Shown here: piece after piece, positions 52,243-61,220 of the stretch
How positions within the stretch are numbered: position 1 is the stretch's first letter
Layout of the letters: the number at the start of each line of letters is the position of its first letter
Origin: an uncultured Erwinia sp.
Lineage (GTDB): Bacteria > Pseudomonadota > Gammaproteobacteria > Enterobacterales > Enterobacteriaceae
Direction of reading: 5' to 3'
Assembly (NCBI GenBank): GCA_946221915.1
Contig: CAMIKG010000011.1
Span: 1-64,000 of the forward strand
DNA length: 64,000 nt
The notes under the pieces: generated by a model
Told to the model about the DNA's origin: nothing
What the model saw: the letters and a program-made list of their open reading frames with translations, nothing else
Databases searched by the model: none
Program-made: the position numbers and the translations under genes

Positions 52243-52263
52243 CCGCGTCAAAGGAGAGCACCC

Positions 52264-52575
52264 ATGAGTTGCCCGCAGTGTCATGACCTTTGCGTTAAAT
52301 ATGTTATCCGCGTGCCCGATCAGCTGCGCAAAGCCATCCGCATCGCCGCGCAGGCGGTAGAGGAGGGCGTGTTAGCGGAAATCGAAACCTATTCCGGCCT
52401 GAATCAGTACACCTTTACCGAATGCGCGCAGAAGATGATCTGGGGCGATATGGTGGATTACCATTTCCGCTGCAACCATTGCGCTACCCGCTTTGAACTG
52501 GGTGCTGAGACGTATCACGGTAGCGGCGGTTACTGGGCGCCAGAGAGTGAGCCGCCGCGTGAGGTGATTGATTAG
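52264..52575 (+). CDS. Small zinc-ribbon-like protein of unknown function
   Basis: A 103-residue protein with Cys pairs near each end (CPQCHDLC at 3-10 and CNHCATRF at 70-77) that could form a zinc ribbon. The middle part is helical (QLRKAIRIAAQAVEEGVLAE) and aromatic-rich. No family recognised. It starts 21 bp after lplA with an AAGGAGAG site, so it may be co-transcribed. Its end overlaps the convergent GNAT gene by 4 bp. Confidence 0.7.
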   Translation: MSCPQCHDLCVKYVIRVPDQLRKAIRIAAQAVEEGVLAEIETYSGLNQYTFTECAQKMIWGDMVDYHFRCNHCATRFELGAETYHGSGGYWAPESEPPREVID

Positions 52576-53036
52576 TCTGTTAATTGCCGTTGCATAAAAA
52601 CGCTAAGCGGGTCATGGCTGTAAGGCGGGAAAGGATCGCAAAATTCGTAGCCGCAGTTTTGGTAGAGTTTTATCGCGGGCTGCTGATGAATGCCCGTTTC
52701 CAGTCTGAGCACATGACAGCCGCTGTCTGCGGCTAATGTTTCCAGGTGTGCGACGATCTGATTGCCGAGCTGCTTCCCGCGGCAGGACGGTTTAATAAAC
52801 ACCCGTTTGATTTCCCCGGCGTGATTATCCTGCAGCATGACTGCGCCGCAGCCTACAGCCTGGCCTGTGGCATCATAAACGAGAAGACAGCGAATCGAAC
52901 CATCCTGTTGTGCGCTGATCTCAATACAGTGATTACTTTCCGCCGGGTAAAGCGCTGACAGGAAAGCATCCAGCTCGGCGATTAATTGCTGGAGTTCTCT
53001 GCTGTCTTTTGTCACTTCCGTTATCGTGAACATCAT
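52572..53036 (-). CDS. GNAT acetyltransferase
   Basis: A 154-residue acetyltransferase. The acetyl-CoA-binding motif A is IKRVFIKPSCRGKQLGNQIV (about 76-95), followed by HVLRLETGIHQQPAIKLYQN and the typical GYEFCDPF end. This layout is that of PatZ-unrelated single-domain N-acetyltransferases such as YedL/SpeG-like proteins of unknown target. Two consecutive ATG codons follow the AGGAAAAAG site; the first is given as start. Confidence 0.82.
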   Translation of the reverse strand: MMFTITEVTKDSRELQQLIAELDAFLSALYPAESNHCIEISAQQDGSIRCLLVYDATGQAVGCGAVMLQDNHAGEIKRVFIKPSCRGKQLGNQIVAHLETLAADSGCHVLRLETGIHQQPAIKLYQNCGYEFCDPFPPYSHDPLSVFMQRQLTD

Positions 53037-53206
53037 CTTTTTCCTGATTTCCCTGGGGGAATCATAGTGTAGTGATATCTTTTTGAGGCATGTAATCACT
53101 TATTCTTATGAGAAAGTGAGTGCGTTTTAAGCGCTATTTCACCTTGTCCTGCGCGCCTGACGGGCGTAGCCTTGCACGGTGTCCTGCAACTCCACAGATT
53201 TACACC

Positions 53207-53563
53207 ATGACCAGCTTTGACGCGTTATTTACACGTCTGGCGCGATCGCCGTTTCGTCAGCGTTTTCATCTCGCCGCCAAAGATCGCGACTACTGCTTTA
53301 ACAAAGGCAAGGTGCTCATTGCTTCCCATGCCGCGGACTTTATCGCGCAACGACTGGCGCCTGCGCGCCCGCCCAATGATGGTAAACAAACGCCGATGCG
53401 CGGCCATCCGGTATTTATCGCACAGCATGCCACCGCCACCTGCTGCCGGGGATGTCTGGCAAAATGGCATAACATCGACGCCGGGCGGCCGCTCAGTGAT
53501 GAGCAACAGCGCTACGTGGTTGAGGTGATTTTGTTCTGGCTGGAAAAAGAAGTGATGAAGTGA
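53207..53563 (+). CDS. DUF4186-family protein
   Basis: A 118-residue protein with the DUF4186 pattern: RLARSPFRQRFHL near 10-22, KDRDYCFNKG, then HPVFIAQHATATCCRGCLAKWH near 67-88. The His and CCxxC residues look like a metal site. Function unknown. The ATG (MTSFDALF) was chosen by the family start; the ribosome site is weak. It is convergent with the chemoreceptor gene. Confidence 0.8.
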   Translation: MTSFDALFTRLARSPFRQRFHLAAKDRDYCFNKGKVLIASHAADFIAQRLAPARPPNDGKQTPMRGHPVFIAQHATATCCRGCLAKWHNIDAGRPLSDEQQRYVVEVILFWLEKEVMK

Positions 53564-53584
53564 CCGCGCTATCGCGCGGTCACT
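53559..53584. terminator. Hairpin between convergent genes
   Basis: AGTGACCGCGC-TATC-GCGCGGTCACT, an 11-bp perfect stem overlapping the end of the DUF4186 gene, followed by TTT. It probably terminates both flanking genes. Confidence 0.6.
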
Positions 53585-53593
53585 TTCGGCGTA

Positions 53594-55177
53594 TTAGTGC
53601 AAATTTTCCCGCAACTTAAACACACGTACCATCTCCAGTAGCTGCTCTGCCTGCTGCTGCATGGAGTGCGCCGCCGCGGAAGACTGCTGAGACAGAGTGG
53701 CGTTTTGCTGGGTTGCCGTATCCATGTGGGTAATCGCCACATTGACCTGGTCGATGCCGGTGCTCTGTTCGTTGCTGGCCATCGAAATGGTCTCTACCAG
53801 CTGGCTGACGCGCTCCACGCTGGCGACAATTTCCTCCATCGCGCTCCCGGCGCTTTTTACCAGCGTGTTGCCCTGGTTAATGCGTGTGACAGAGCTGTCG
53901 ATCAGCGTACCGATCTCTTTCGCCGCGGTTGCCGAGCGTTGCGCCAGCGCACGCACTTCCGCAGCCACCACGGCAAAACCTTTGCCCTGTTCGCCGGCAC
54001 GGGCGGCTTCCACCGCCGCGTTCAGCGCCAGGATATTGGTCTGGAAAGCGATGCCATCAATCACGCCGATAATATTGCTGATCTCGCTGGAAAACTGGTT
54101 AATCTCACTCATTGTTTTCACGACCTGATCCACCACTGCTCCCCCCTGATTGGCAACCGCAAAGGCATCGCGACTGATATTGCTGGCGACACGCGAGTTT
54201 TCAGCATTGTTTTTGACCACCGACGTCAGCTCTTCCATCGAGGCGGCGGTTTCCACGATCGCACCCGCCTGCGCTTCATTGCGCGCGGACAGCTCACGGC
54301 TGCCGGTGGCAATTTCGCTGGAGGCGGTGGCGATGGTTTCTGTGCCTGAGCGCACGCCGGAGACGATGCGCGTCAGATTGTTATTCATATCGTGCAGCGC
54401 CTGCATCAGTTCGGCAGTTTCATCACGGCCGCTGACGGTGATCTCCGCCTGCAAATCACCCGCCGCCACGGTGCGGGCAATGGCGACAGCCTGCGCCAAT
54501 GGACGCGTAATGCTGCGCACCAGCCACCAGGTGATCATACAACCGGCAAACAGCGTAAACGCCATCCCCAGCAGCAGCATCAGACGCGTCTGCTGATACA
54601 GCGCCAGATTACGCGCATCGCTTTGCTGGCGGATCAGCTGCGCCTGCTTCAGCGTGCTGGCGACCATCTCGTCGATCATGCGCGTCGGCTCACGGTCAAT
54701 GCCGGACACCAGTTTATCCACCCGCTGCGGGCTGGTTGCATCCTGGATATTGTATTGCTGCAGCGCCGCGATATAGCGCTGTTCCAGTTCCGCATGCAGC
54801 GCACGCGTTTTCAGCACTTCAGCGTTGTCCATGCCCAGTTGCGGCAGATATTTGCTGAGTTCGCTCAGCAAACCCTGAGTTTTCTGGCTCTGTTCAATAA
54901 AGGCTTTCTTGTACTTGTCGAAAGGTTCCTGCCCCTGGGTGCCGCGCAGCAGGGTATTTTTCCACTCCTGGACCTGAATTTTGAACTGCACCTGCGCATT
55001 ACGCGCGGTGTCGATACTTTCTGAAATCACCTGTTCCGTGGCCATTATTTGCTGGTTTTGCGCATGTCCGTCGGCGTTAACCAGTAAGCCGCGGATGCCA
55101 AGAAAGAGCGTTGCCAGCAGCAAAATAGCAGCCAGCAGCCCGAGCCGTTGCCCGATGGTAAGGTGGTTGAGTTTCAT
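53594..55177 (-). CDS. Methyl-accepting chemotaxis protein
   Basis: A 527-residue transmembrane chemoreceptor. First membrane helix about 12-31, periplasmic helical sensor ~32-195, second helix ~198-219 (LMLLLGMAFTLFAGCMITWW), HAMP ~220-272, then the long signalling coiled coil with hairpin tip IDGIAFQTNILALNAAVEAA near 385-404. The sensor is of the four-helix type; ligand unknown. It ends VRVFKLRENLH without the NWETF-type pentapeptide that recruits CheR/CheB, so its adaptation would depend on other receptors. A second receptor gene lies upstream in the same direction. Confidence 0.9.
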   Translation of the reverse strand: MKLNHLTIGQRLGLLAAILLLATLFLGIRGLLVNADGHAQNQQIMATEQVISESIDTARNAQVQFKIQVQEWKNTLLRGTQGQEPFDKYKKAFIEQSQKTQGLLSELSKYLPQLGMDNAEVLKTRALHAELEQRYIAALQQYNIQDATSPQRVDKLVSGIDREPTRMIDEMVASTLKQAQLIRQQSDARNLALYQQTRLMLLLGMAFTLFAGCMITWWLVRSITRPLAQAVAIARTVAAGDLQAEITVSGRDETAELMQALHDMNNNLTRIVSGVRSGTETIATASSEIATGSRELSARNEAQAGAIVETAASMEELTSVVKNNAENSRVASNISRDAFAVANQGGAVVDQVVKTMSEINQFSSEISNIIGVIDGIAFQTNILALNAAVEAARAGEQGKGFAVVAAEVRALAQRSATAAKEIGTLIDSSVTRINQGNTLVKSAGSAMEEIVASVERVSQLVETISMASNEQSTGIDQVNVAITHMDTATQQNATLSQQSSAAAHSMQQQAEQLLEMVRVFKLRENLH

Positions 55178-55368
55178 CGCGATGTAAATTTCCCGGGTTA
55201 AAGAAAAAAGATCAAAGTGGTACAGCTGACGGTATCGTCCACAGGCAGAGCAGGCTTTAGCGGGCCAAAGGCGGGATAGCAGGAGGATTGGGCGGCAACC
55301 AGTTCATTCGTAATATAAAATCTGGTTTGTGACAGTTTTATGAAATCTTGCCGCTGGCGGCAAAAGCA

Positions 55369-55396
55369 GCAGACAGCCTGCGCGCAGGCTGTCTGC
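55369..55396 (-). terminator. Probable terminator of the Aer-like gene
   Basis: GCAGACAGCCTGC-GC-GCAGGCTGTCTGC, a 13-bp perfect stem 13 bp beyond the stop of the receptor gene, followed on the minus strand by TGCTTTTGCC. Confidence 0.6.
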
Positions 55397-55408
55397 ATGC
55401 GTCAGCGA

Positions 55409-56959
55409 TCAGCTGAAGACGCTGATGGCATTCACCAGACGATGCGCCTGATGCTTCATCGCCGTGGCAGCCTGCACGCTCTCTTCCGCCAGTGAGGCGT
55501 TCTGGCGGGTGTTTTGATCGAGCACTTCAACCGCCTGACCGACTTCATTCAGACCGGTGCCCTGTTCGTGGGTGGCGGTACTGATCTGATTCAGCAGGTC
55601 TTTCACGTTCTGCACTTTTTCCACCATTTCGGTGATGGCGTCGCCTGCTTCGCGTACCTGGCCCGCTCCAGTTTCCACATTCTGGGTGCTGGCCTGCATC
55701 AGCTGGCGGATTTCGCTGGCGGCGTTACCGCTGCGATTCGCCAGATGGCGCACTTCGCTGGCGACCACGGCAAAGCCTTTGCCCTGCTCACCGGCGCGCG
55801 CGGCTTCCACCGCCGCATTCAGCGCCAGGATATTGGTCTGGAAAGCGATGCTGTCGATCAGGCTTAACATGGTGGCGATTTGCGTGGAACTGGCGGAGAT
55901 TTTGTCCATCGTGCCGACCACGCTTTGCATCACTTCACGGCTTTCCAGCGCCGCTTCACTGACGGTGATAGCAAAACTGTTCGCTTTATCTGTGCTGTCA
56001 GTATTGTTCTCGACCGCGCGCGTCATCTGTTCCATTGCAGCGGCAGTCTGCTGCACGCTGGCGGCGGTTTGTTCGGTGCGGATGGCAATTTTCTCGCTGT
56101 CCTGCGCCAGAACATCGCTGGCCTGATGCACATTGAGCACTTGCTCGCGCACATCATTCACCAGCCAGCGGAACATCAGCCCCTGCTGGCTGACGGCGCG
56201 CAGCGTCATGCCCACTTCATCAACCCGGTCGAAATTATCGACCCGATGATCCGCGCCGGTGGCGACGTTCAGCGCCAGGCGGCAGGCGCGCTCCATCGGA
56301 CGGGAAATTTGCCACTCCAGCCAGCCGCACACCAGTACCGAAGCCAGTAACGATAGCCCGCCAGCCAGCAACAGTGGCGCGCCGCTGACACCTGCGAGCA
56401 GTGAACCGCCGAGGCTGAGCAGCCAGAAGGCGGCGGCCGCGCTGCGCAGACGCCAGCGCAGTGGCAGGGTTTTCAGCGCGGTCAGTTTTTTACGCACACC
56501 GGTGCGCAGCAGCAGACCTTTATGCAGACGCCAGCCGGTTAACTGGCCATTACGCATCTGATGATACAGCGCCTCGGCGGTGGCGACTTCATCGCGGCCG
56601 GGTTTAATTCGTACCGACATATAGCCGGTAATTTTGCCATCACGGATCAGCGGCACCACATTGGCGCGCACCCAGTAATAGTCACCGTTTTTGCGACGGT
56701 TTTTTACCAGACCGGTCCACGGCTGACCTTGTTTGATGGTTTTCCACAGATCGCCAAACGCCGGCTTTGGCATATCAGGGTGGCGCACGAGGTTGTGCGG
56801 TTGTCCTTCGATCTCCTCCAGAGCATAACCACTGACCTCGACAAAGCTCTGGTTGGCATAAGTGATATTGCCGTGGATGTCGGTGGTGGTCATCAGGGTG
56901 GTGTCGTCGTCGAGGATATATTCATTACTGGTTAGGGCAGGCAGCGGGTAGCGACTCAT
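55409..56959 (-). CDS. aer: Aer-like PAS-domain energy taxis receptor
   Basis: A 516-residue receptor without periplasmic domain. An N-terminal PAS domain (about 20-115: TTDIHGNITYANQSFVEVSG, then HNLVRHPDMPKPAFGDLW) is of the FAD-binding Aer type and would sense redox state. A single hydrophobic hairpin sits at ~170-212, then HAMP-like ~213-265, then the signalling domain with the tip IDSIAFQTNILALNAAVEAA near 365-384. Length is close to E. coli Aer (506). It guides cells toward favourable energy conditions. Start MSRYPLPALTSN follows GAGGACATCC. Confidence 0.9.
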   Translation of the reverse strand: MSRYPLPALTSNEYILDDDTTLMTTTDIHGNITYANQSFVEVSGYALEEIEGQPHNLVRHPDMPKPAFGDLWKTIKQGQPWTGLVKNRRKNGDYYWVRANVVPLIRDGKITGYMSVRIKPGRDEVATAEALYHQMRNGQLTGWRLHKGLLLRTGVRKKLTALKTLPLRWRLRSAAAAFWLLSLGGSLLAGVSGAPLLLAGGLSLLASVLVCGWLEWQISRPMERACRLALNVATGADHRVDNFDRVDEVGMTLRAVSQQGLMFRWLVNDVREQVLNVHQASDVLAQDSEKIAIRTEQTAASVQQTAAAMEQMTRAVENNTDSTDKANSFAITVSEAALESREVMQSVVGTMDKISASSTQIATMLSLIDSIAFQTNILALNAAVEAARAGEQGKGFAVVASEVRHLANRSGNAASEIRQLMQASTQNVETGAGQVREAGDAITEMVEKVQNVKDLLNQISTATHEQGTGLNEVGQAVEVLDQNTRQNASLAEESVQAATAMKHQAHRLVNAISVFS

Positions 56960-57115
56960 TGTCGGATGTCCTCCATGATGGTAAGCACAATATTTGACTT
57001 AATCGGAAACTTATCGGCAGCCGCGCTGTTAACTTTACGTGAAAAAAGTAAATCTGAGATCTCCGTGGCATTGCGAAAATGTAGAGGGTTTTTATTTCTA
57101 TGTTTATGAAATGTA

Positions 57116-57146
57116 AGAAAAAATAAGGCCACCCTGTTGGGTGGCC
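57116..57146 (-). terminator. Terminator of the lpdC-lpdB-DUF554 unit
   Basis: GGCCACCC-AACA-GGGTGGCC read on the minus strand, followed by TTATTTTTTTC, 42 bp beyond the DUF554 stop. Confidence 0.8.
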
Positions 57147-57187
57147 ATAAAGCAGGTCAGAGACGTTGAGTCATGGCGTGGCGCAAA

Positions 57188-57904
57188 TCACACCACGAAG
57201 TGCAGCCACAGCCAAGAGAAGGGCATCACCAGCACCAGCGCGGGCAGCATATTGGCGACCGGGAAAGTTTTGATATTACAGATGCGTAATCCGGTCGCCA
57301 CCATCAGCAGACCGCCTGCGCAGGAGAAATCAGCCATCATCGCTGGCGTAATCATCGGCAGGATCAGGGTTGCCAGCGTTGCCAGCCCGACCTGAATAAT
57401 TACCAGCGGAATACCAATCACCATCACCGAGAAGCCGAGCATGGTGGCGAAGATCGCTGCGGTGAACAGATCCAGCACCGTTTTGATATACAGAATGGAA
57501 GGGTCGCCGGTCATCCCTTCATGCATGGCGCCGAAAATACCGGTACCGCTGGCGCAGAACAGCACCAGAATCGCGACAAATTTTTCGGTGAATTCATTCT
57601 GGCTCAGCCCCTTTACCGGTGGCAGGAATTTATTAATGAGCGTGCGGGTAGAGCCTGCCGCTTTGCCAACCCCTTTTTCCACATACAGGATTTCACCCAT
57701 TGCAGTGCCGATAATCATCGCCAGCACCACGGCTGGCATATATTTGACTTTGATAATCAGACTGATGCCGAGGCCCACTGAGCACAAACCAAATATCATT
57801 GGCAGTGAATTTTTTACCCGGTCAGAGATATAAGAGCTGGCGACAGCGCCCAGCAGGCCGCCAATAATGACTGCTGCGCCATTAACGTATGGGCCAATTA
57901 ACAT
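57188..57904 (-). CDS. DUF554 membrane protein (YqgA/YdfK-like)
   Basis: A 238-residue inner-membrane protein with about seven hydrophobic segments and the DUF554 start GPYVNGAAVIIGGLLGA. Conserved polar positions such as GTAMGEILYVEKGVG near 65-79 and FCASGTGIFGAMHEGMTGDPS near 115 are visible. A transport role has been assumed for the family but is unproven. It begins 22 bp after lpdB in the same direction and shares the terminator, so a link to aromatic acid uptake or product export is possible (inference). Confidence 0.82.
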   Translation of the reverse strand: MLIGPYVNGAAVIIGGLLGAVASSYISDRVKNSLPMIFGLCSVGLGISLIIKVKYMPAVVLAMIIGTAMGEILYVEKGVGKAAGSTRTLINKFLPPVKGLSQNEFTEKFVAILVLFCASGTGIFGAMHEGMTGDPSILYIKTVLDLFTAAIFATMLGFSVMVIGIPLVIIQVGLATLATLILPMITPAMMADFSCAGGLLMVATGLRICNIKTFPVANMLPALVLVMPFSWLWLHFVV

Positions 57905-57926
57905 AGTACATCCTTTTTAGCATAGG

Positions 57927-58511
57927 TTATTGTTGCGCCGGAAGATTGTAGTCGCCCCAGCGCGGAATGGCACGAACATCGAGTCCAAAAAGATCCAGCG
58001 CGCGCGCCACGCTGTGGGTGATGATGTCATCCACCGTTTGCGGTCGCTGATACAGCGCCGGAACAGGCGGGAACAGAATCCCGCCCATGGCTGTTACCTG
58101 TTCCATATTGCGCACATGGCCGAGATGCAGCGGCGTCTCACGCACCATCAGCACCAGGCGACGGCGCTCTTTCAGCACCACATCCGCCGCACGTGTTAGC
58201 AGATTATCCGTCAGGCCACAGGCGATGCCGGCCAGCGAACGCATGGAGCAGGGCGCTACCAGCATGCCGTGGGTATGAAACGATCCGCTGGATATCGACG
58301 CGCCCAGATTACTGATGCTGTGCACCACATCCGCCATCGCCATCACTTCTGTCAGCGCGTAGTCGGTTTCCAGTTCACAGGTTTTTTCCGCCCCTCTGGA
58401 AATCACCAGATGGACCTCCAGCCCTTTGCCCTGCAATAACTGCAGCGCTTTGACACCATACTGAAAGCCCGATGCGCCGCTGATGCCAACGATGATACGT
58501 TGGGTCGCCAT
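57927..58511 (-). CDS. lpdB: UbiX/Pad1-type flavin prenyltransferase (LpdB-like)
   Basis: A 194-residue flavoprotein that makes prenylated FMN, the cofactor of UbiD-type decarboxylases. The family start RIIVGISGASGFQYGVKAL at about 5-23, SSGSFHTHGMLVAPCSMRSLAGIA near 80-103 and the C-terminal NLLTRAADVVLKERRRLVL motif are clear. It follows the UbiD-like gene with a 10-bp gap, so it probably serves that enzyme rather than ubiquinone synthesis. Start ATG has AAGGAACAGC in front. Confidence 0.92.
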   Translation of the reverse strand: MATQRIIVGISGASGFQYGVKALQLLQGKGLEVHLVISRGAEKTCELETDYALTEVMAMADVVHSISNLGASISSGSFHTHGMLVAPCSMRSLAGIACGLTDNLLTRAADVVLKERRRLVLMVRETPLHLGHVRNMEQVTAMGGILFPPVPALYQRPQTVDDIITHSVARALDLFGLDVRAIPRWGDYNLPAQQ

Positions 58512-58521
58512 GTGCTGTTCC

Positions 58522-60006
58522 TTATTCAAAATCCGGCAGAAAACGTTTTACGTCGACAGGTTTAAAGCGTGAACGCTGGAAGTGCGCTTTCAGATGGAAA
58601 GGCACGGTACAGTCATAAATGGTTTTGCAAGACATCCCTTCCTGTGTCAGCGCCGGGTTATACAGTGGCGACTGGGACGGATCGAGAGGATGGCAGCGCA
58701 CGCCCGGAATAAACACGGTGTCCACGTCACCCTGGTAACGGGTCTGCATTGCCCACAGCACATCATCGCTGTCGAAGATATCCACGTCCTCATCTACCAG
58801 CATCACGTGTTTCAGTTCCGGGAAGGCGGCAAATGCCAGCAGCGCCGCCTGACGCTGACGTCCTTCATCAGCCGGAGAGGATTTTTTAAACTGCATTACC
58901 GCCAGCAACTTGCCGCCACCCGCGGAGTGGGCAAAGACATTCAGCAGACGGCCTGGCATCGCGCGTTCGACCATCGCCAGAATACTGGCTTCGGTGGGTA
59001 TCCCCGCCATATTCACATGCTCTTCGCCCGGGCCCATGGTGGTGCGCCAGATCGGCTGACGACGATGGGTGACCGCTTTCACTTTAATCACCGGCAGGGC
59101 GGGTTTGGCATCGCCGGTATAGCCCGGGAACTCAGGCATTGCTTTGCCGCTGTGGGTATTCTGGTCTTCACGCACGCGCACTTGCGGCAGCAGTTCGCCT
59201 TCAATCACGATTTCCGCATGGGCAATGGCTTTTTCGTTGATGGTTTTACACTGCACCATCTCTACCGCGTGGCCGCGCAATGCACCGGCAATACTCAGTT
59301 CATCAAAGCCGAGTGGGGTTGTCGGCGGTTCGAAGCAGGCGGCCACTTCAATCGCCGGGTCAACGCCGATGCTGATGGAGATCGGCAGCGGTTTGCCTGC
59401 GGCTTCGGCTTTCATGCGGAAGGCATCAATATGCCGGCCCGGGGTCAGCCACATCGACAGTTCATCACGGCTCTGTACGCACAGGCGGTGGATGGTGACG
59501 TCAGACTCACCGGTTTCCGGATCAGAGGCGTAGCACAGCCCCATGGTGATGTACGGACCAGCATCCTCTTCGGTGTTTGTTGGCGCGGGCAGCAGTTTGC
59601 GCAGGTCGAAGTCGTTGTCGCTCGCCAGATGCACCACTTCCTGACAGACGCCCTGACTGACCACCCGCGGCGCAATGGCGTTATGCACCGACTCTTTCAG
59701 CAGATGCCCCAGCTTTTCTGGTGCGCAATTGAGGAACTGGCCAACGCGCTGGCGTGAACCGTTCAGACCAATGACCACCCGGGTATCGGGAAAACCTTTG
59801 ATGCTGTTGAACATCATTACCGGGCCATTTTTGCGCGTCGGACGTTCACAGGTGCCACCGGCGCCAACATAGCGATAGACGCCGGAAAGCTCGGCTTGCG
59901 GATCAACCGGGACGCTGGTTTCAACATATTCTCCGGGGGTGTTCTGCAACAGTGCCAGCGCGGAGCGCAGGTCGCTAATGGCGGTATGCGAATGTTTATT
60001 TGTCAT
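58522..60006 (-). CDS. lpdC: UbiD-family decarboxylase, gallate decarboxylase-like (LpdC)
   Basis: A 494-residue prenylated-FMN-dependent decarboxylase. It resembles Lactobacillus plantarum gallate decarboxylase LpdC along its length: NTPGEYVETSVPVDP near the start, SGVYRYVGAGGT, LPAPTNTEEDAGPYIT, CFEPPTTPLGFDELSIAGAL, EDQNTHSGKAMPEFPGY, and LLAFAAFPELKHVMLVDEDV. So the likely reaction is non-oxidative decarboxylation of gallate to pyrogallol, or of protocatechuate to catechol. It is too different from the respiratory UbiD to be that enzyme. It heads lpdC-lpdB-DUF554 and is divergent from a LysR regulator. The start follows AAGGAAATGATT. Confidence 0.88.
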   Translation of the reverse strand: MTNKHSHTAISDLRSALALLQNTPGEYVETSVPVDPQAELSGVYRYVGAGGTCERPTRKNGPVMMFNSIKGFPDTRVVIGLNGSRQRVGQFLNCAPEKLGHLLKESVHNAIAPRVVSQGVCQEVVHLASDNDFDLRKLLPAPTNTEEDAGPYITMGLCYASDPETGESDVTIHRLCVQSRDELSMWLTPGRHIDAFRMKAEAAGKPLPISISIGVDPAIEVAACFEPPTTPLGFDELSIAGALRGHAVEMVQCKTINEKAIAHAEIVIEGELLPQVRVREDQNTHSGKAMPEFPGYTGDAKPALPVIKVKAVTHRRQPIWRTTMGPGEEHVNMAGIPTEASILAMVERAMPGRLLNVFAHSAGGGKLLAVMQFKKSSPADEGRQRQAALLAFAAFPELKHVMLVDEDVDIFDSDDVLWAMQTRYQGDVDTVFIPGVRCHPLDPSQSPLYNPALTQEGMSCKTIYDCTVPFHLKAHFQRSRFKPVDVKRFLPDFE

Positions 60007-60248
60007 AATCATTTCCTTCAGAAATAAATAACATTGAGTGGGGAAGAAAATAATCCGCAAATAAAATTTGGACAAATACCGTTTGGCTGATAATCACCAC
60101 ACTAAAAAAGTATGGCTATTTTCTTTTATATTTTTTTAACCTCAGGATAACAATTGCGACAGATCAATACACACATTGATTGTTGACTGGTTTATCGTGG
60201 CTGACTTATAACCGTAATAAATAAAATAACGATAAAGGCAGTGTATTT

Positions 60249-61163
60249 ATGGACCTCAAACGGCTCACCTATTTTTGCAAAGTGATCGAGTATGGTTCTA
60301 TCAGCCGTGCCGCCCGGCAGTTGAATATGGCGCAGCCGCCGCTCAGCAAGCGTATCCAGGAGCTTGAAGATGAGTTGGGTGTCAGCCTGCTGCGCCGCAG
60401 CAGTAACGGTGTGGAGCTGACAGCAGCGGGGAATTACTTCTATCACCGTATCTGTCAGATTATCAGCCAGCTGGAAGAGGCCAAACAGGAAACCATCAGG
60501 ATCGCCCAGCGCGAAAATACTTTTTTACGAATTGGCCTGACACATCTTTATCAGTGTTATTTTCAGCCGCTTATTCTGGCGTTGCATCGCCGCTGTCCTG
60601 ATATTGAATTACATCTTACTGTTTCAGACTCCAGCAACCTGGAAGCGAGTTTACATGCTGGTTTAATCGATATTGCTTTAATTCAGCAACCACAATTTAA
60701 TGATGTTTTCGATTGTTATACTTTTGACCCGATTCCAACGGTGGTGGTGATTCATAAACATTTATTATCTGAGGTGCCCGCACAATTTAATACGATTACG
60801 CCGCTGATCGCCTTACCCATGATTTTTCTCCAGCGTCATCAGGGTTCTGGCGTGTATGAAAAGTTTATCGATCTGTTCTCCGCCAGCGGTAAATATCCAG
60901 ATGTCATTATGCATAACACCCAGCCTAAAGCGATTATCGATCTGCTGGAGTCAGGGCTGGAAGCCGCGACTCTGCTGCCTGCCAGCGAAGTGGATGGCAG
61001 GCAGCTCAGGGAGTGCCATGTTGTGCCGCTGGCCGCCAGCATGAAACCAGTGTTTTTTCCGGCGCTGGTAAAAAAATCCACCACGCCGACGATCAAAGAG
61101 ATCGCGGCGATTGTTCAGCAGGGCTATCCCTTTCCTTGCGGCCAGCAAACGCATTCCCTGTAA
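60249..61163 (+). CDS. LysR-type regulator of the lpd unit
   Basis: A 304-residue LysR-type regulator: HTH at about 1-60 (LKRLTYFCKVIEYGSISRAA, RQLNMAQPPLSKRIQELE), then a co-inducer-binding domain to residue ~300. The divergent layout with lpdC across ~240 bp is the classic one for LysR regulators, so it probably activates lpdCB on sensing gallate or a related phenolic acid (inference). The gap is AT-rich; I see no clear T-N11-A repeat that I would stand by. In L. plantarum and E. coli-type genomes similar regulators (TanR, LpdR) act on tannin genes. Confidence 0.85.
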   Translation: MDLKRLTYFCKVIEYGSISRAARQLNMAQPPLSKRIQELEDELGVSLLRRSSNGVELTAAGNYFYHRICQIISQLEEAKQETIRIAQRENTFLRIGLTHLYQCYFQPLILALHRRCPDIELHLTVSDSSNLEASLHAGLIDIALIQQPQFNDVFDCYTFDPIPTVVVIHKHLLSEVPAQFNTITPLIALPMIFLQRHQGSGVYEKFIDLFSASGKYPDVIMHNTQPKAIIDLLESGLEAATLLPASEVDGRQLRECHVVPLAASMKPVFFPALVKKSTTPTIKEIAAIVQQGYPFPCGQQTHSL

Positions 61164-61220
61164 AAATAAGCACGTTAGCGCTATTTTAATGCCTGGTTGA
61201 CGCGCTTTGAGGAACGCCGG

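Noticed and set aside
58522..60006. Annotation as the ubiquinone-pathway UbiD
   Set aside because: Its motifs follow gallate decarboxylase LpdC much more closely, and it is paired with its own UbiX-like gene and LysR regulator.
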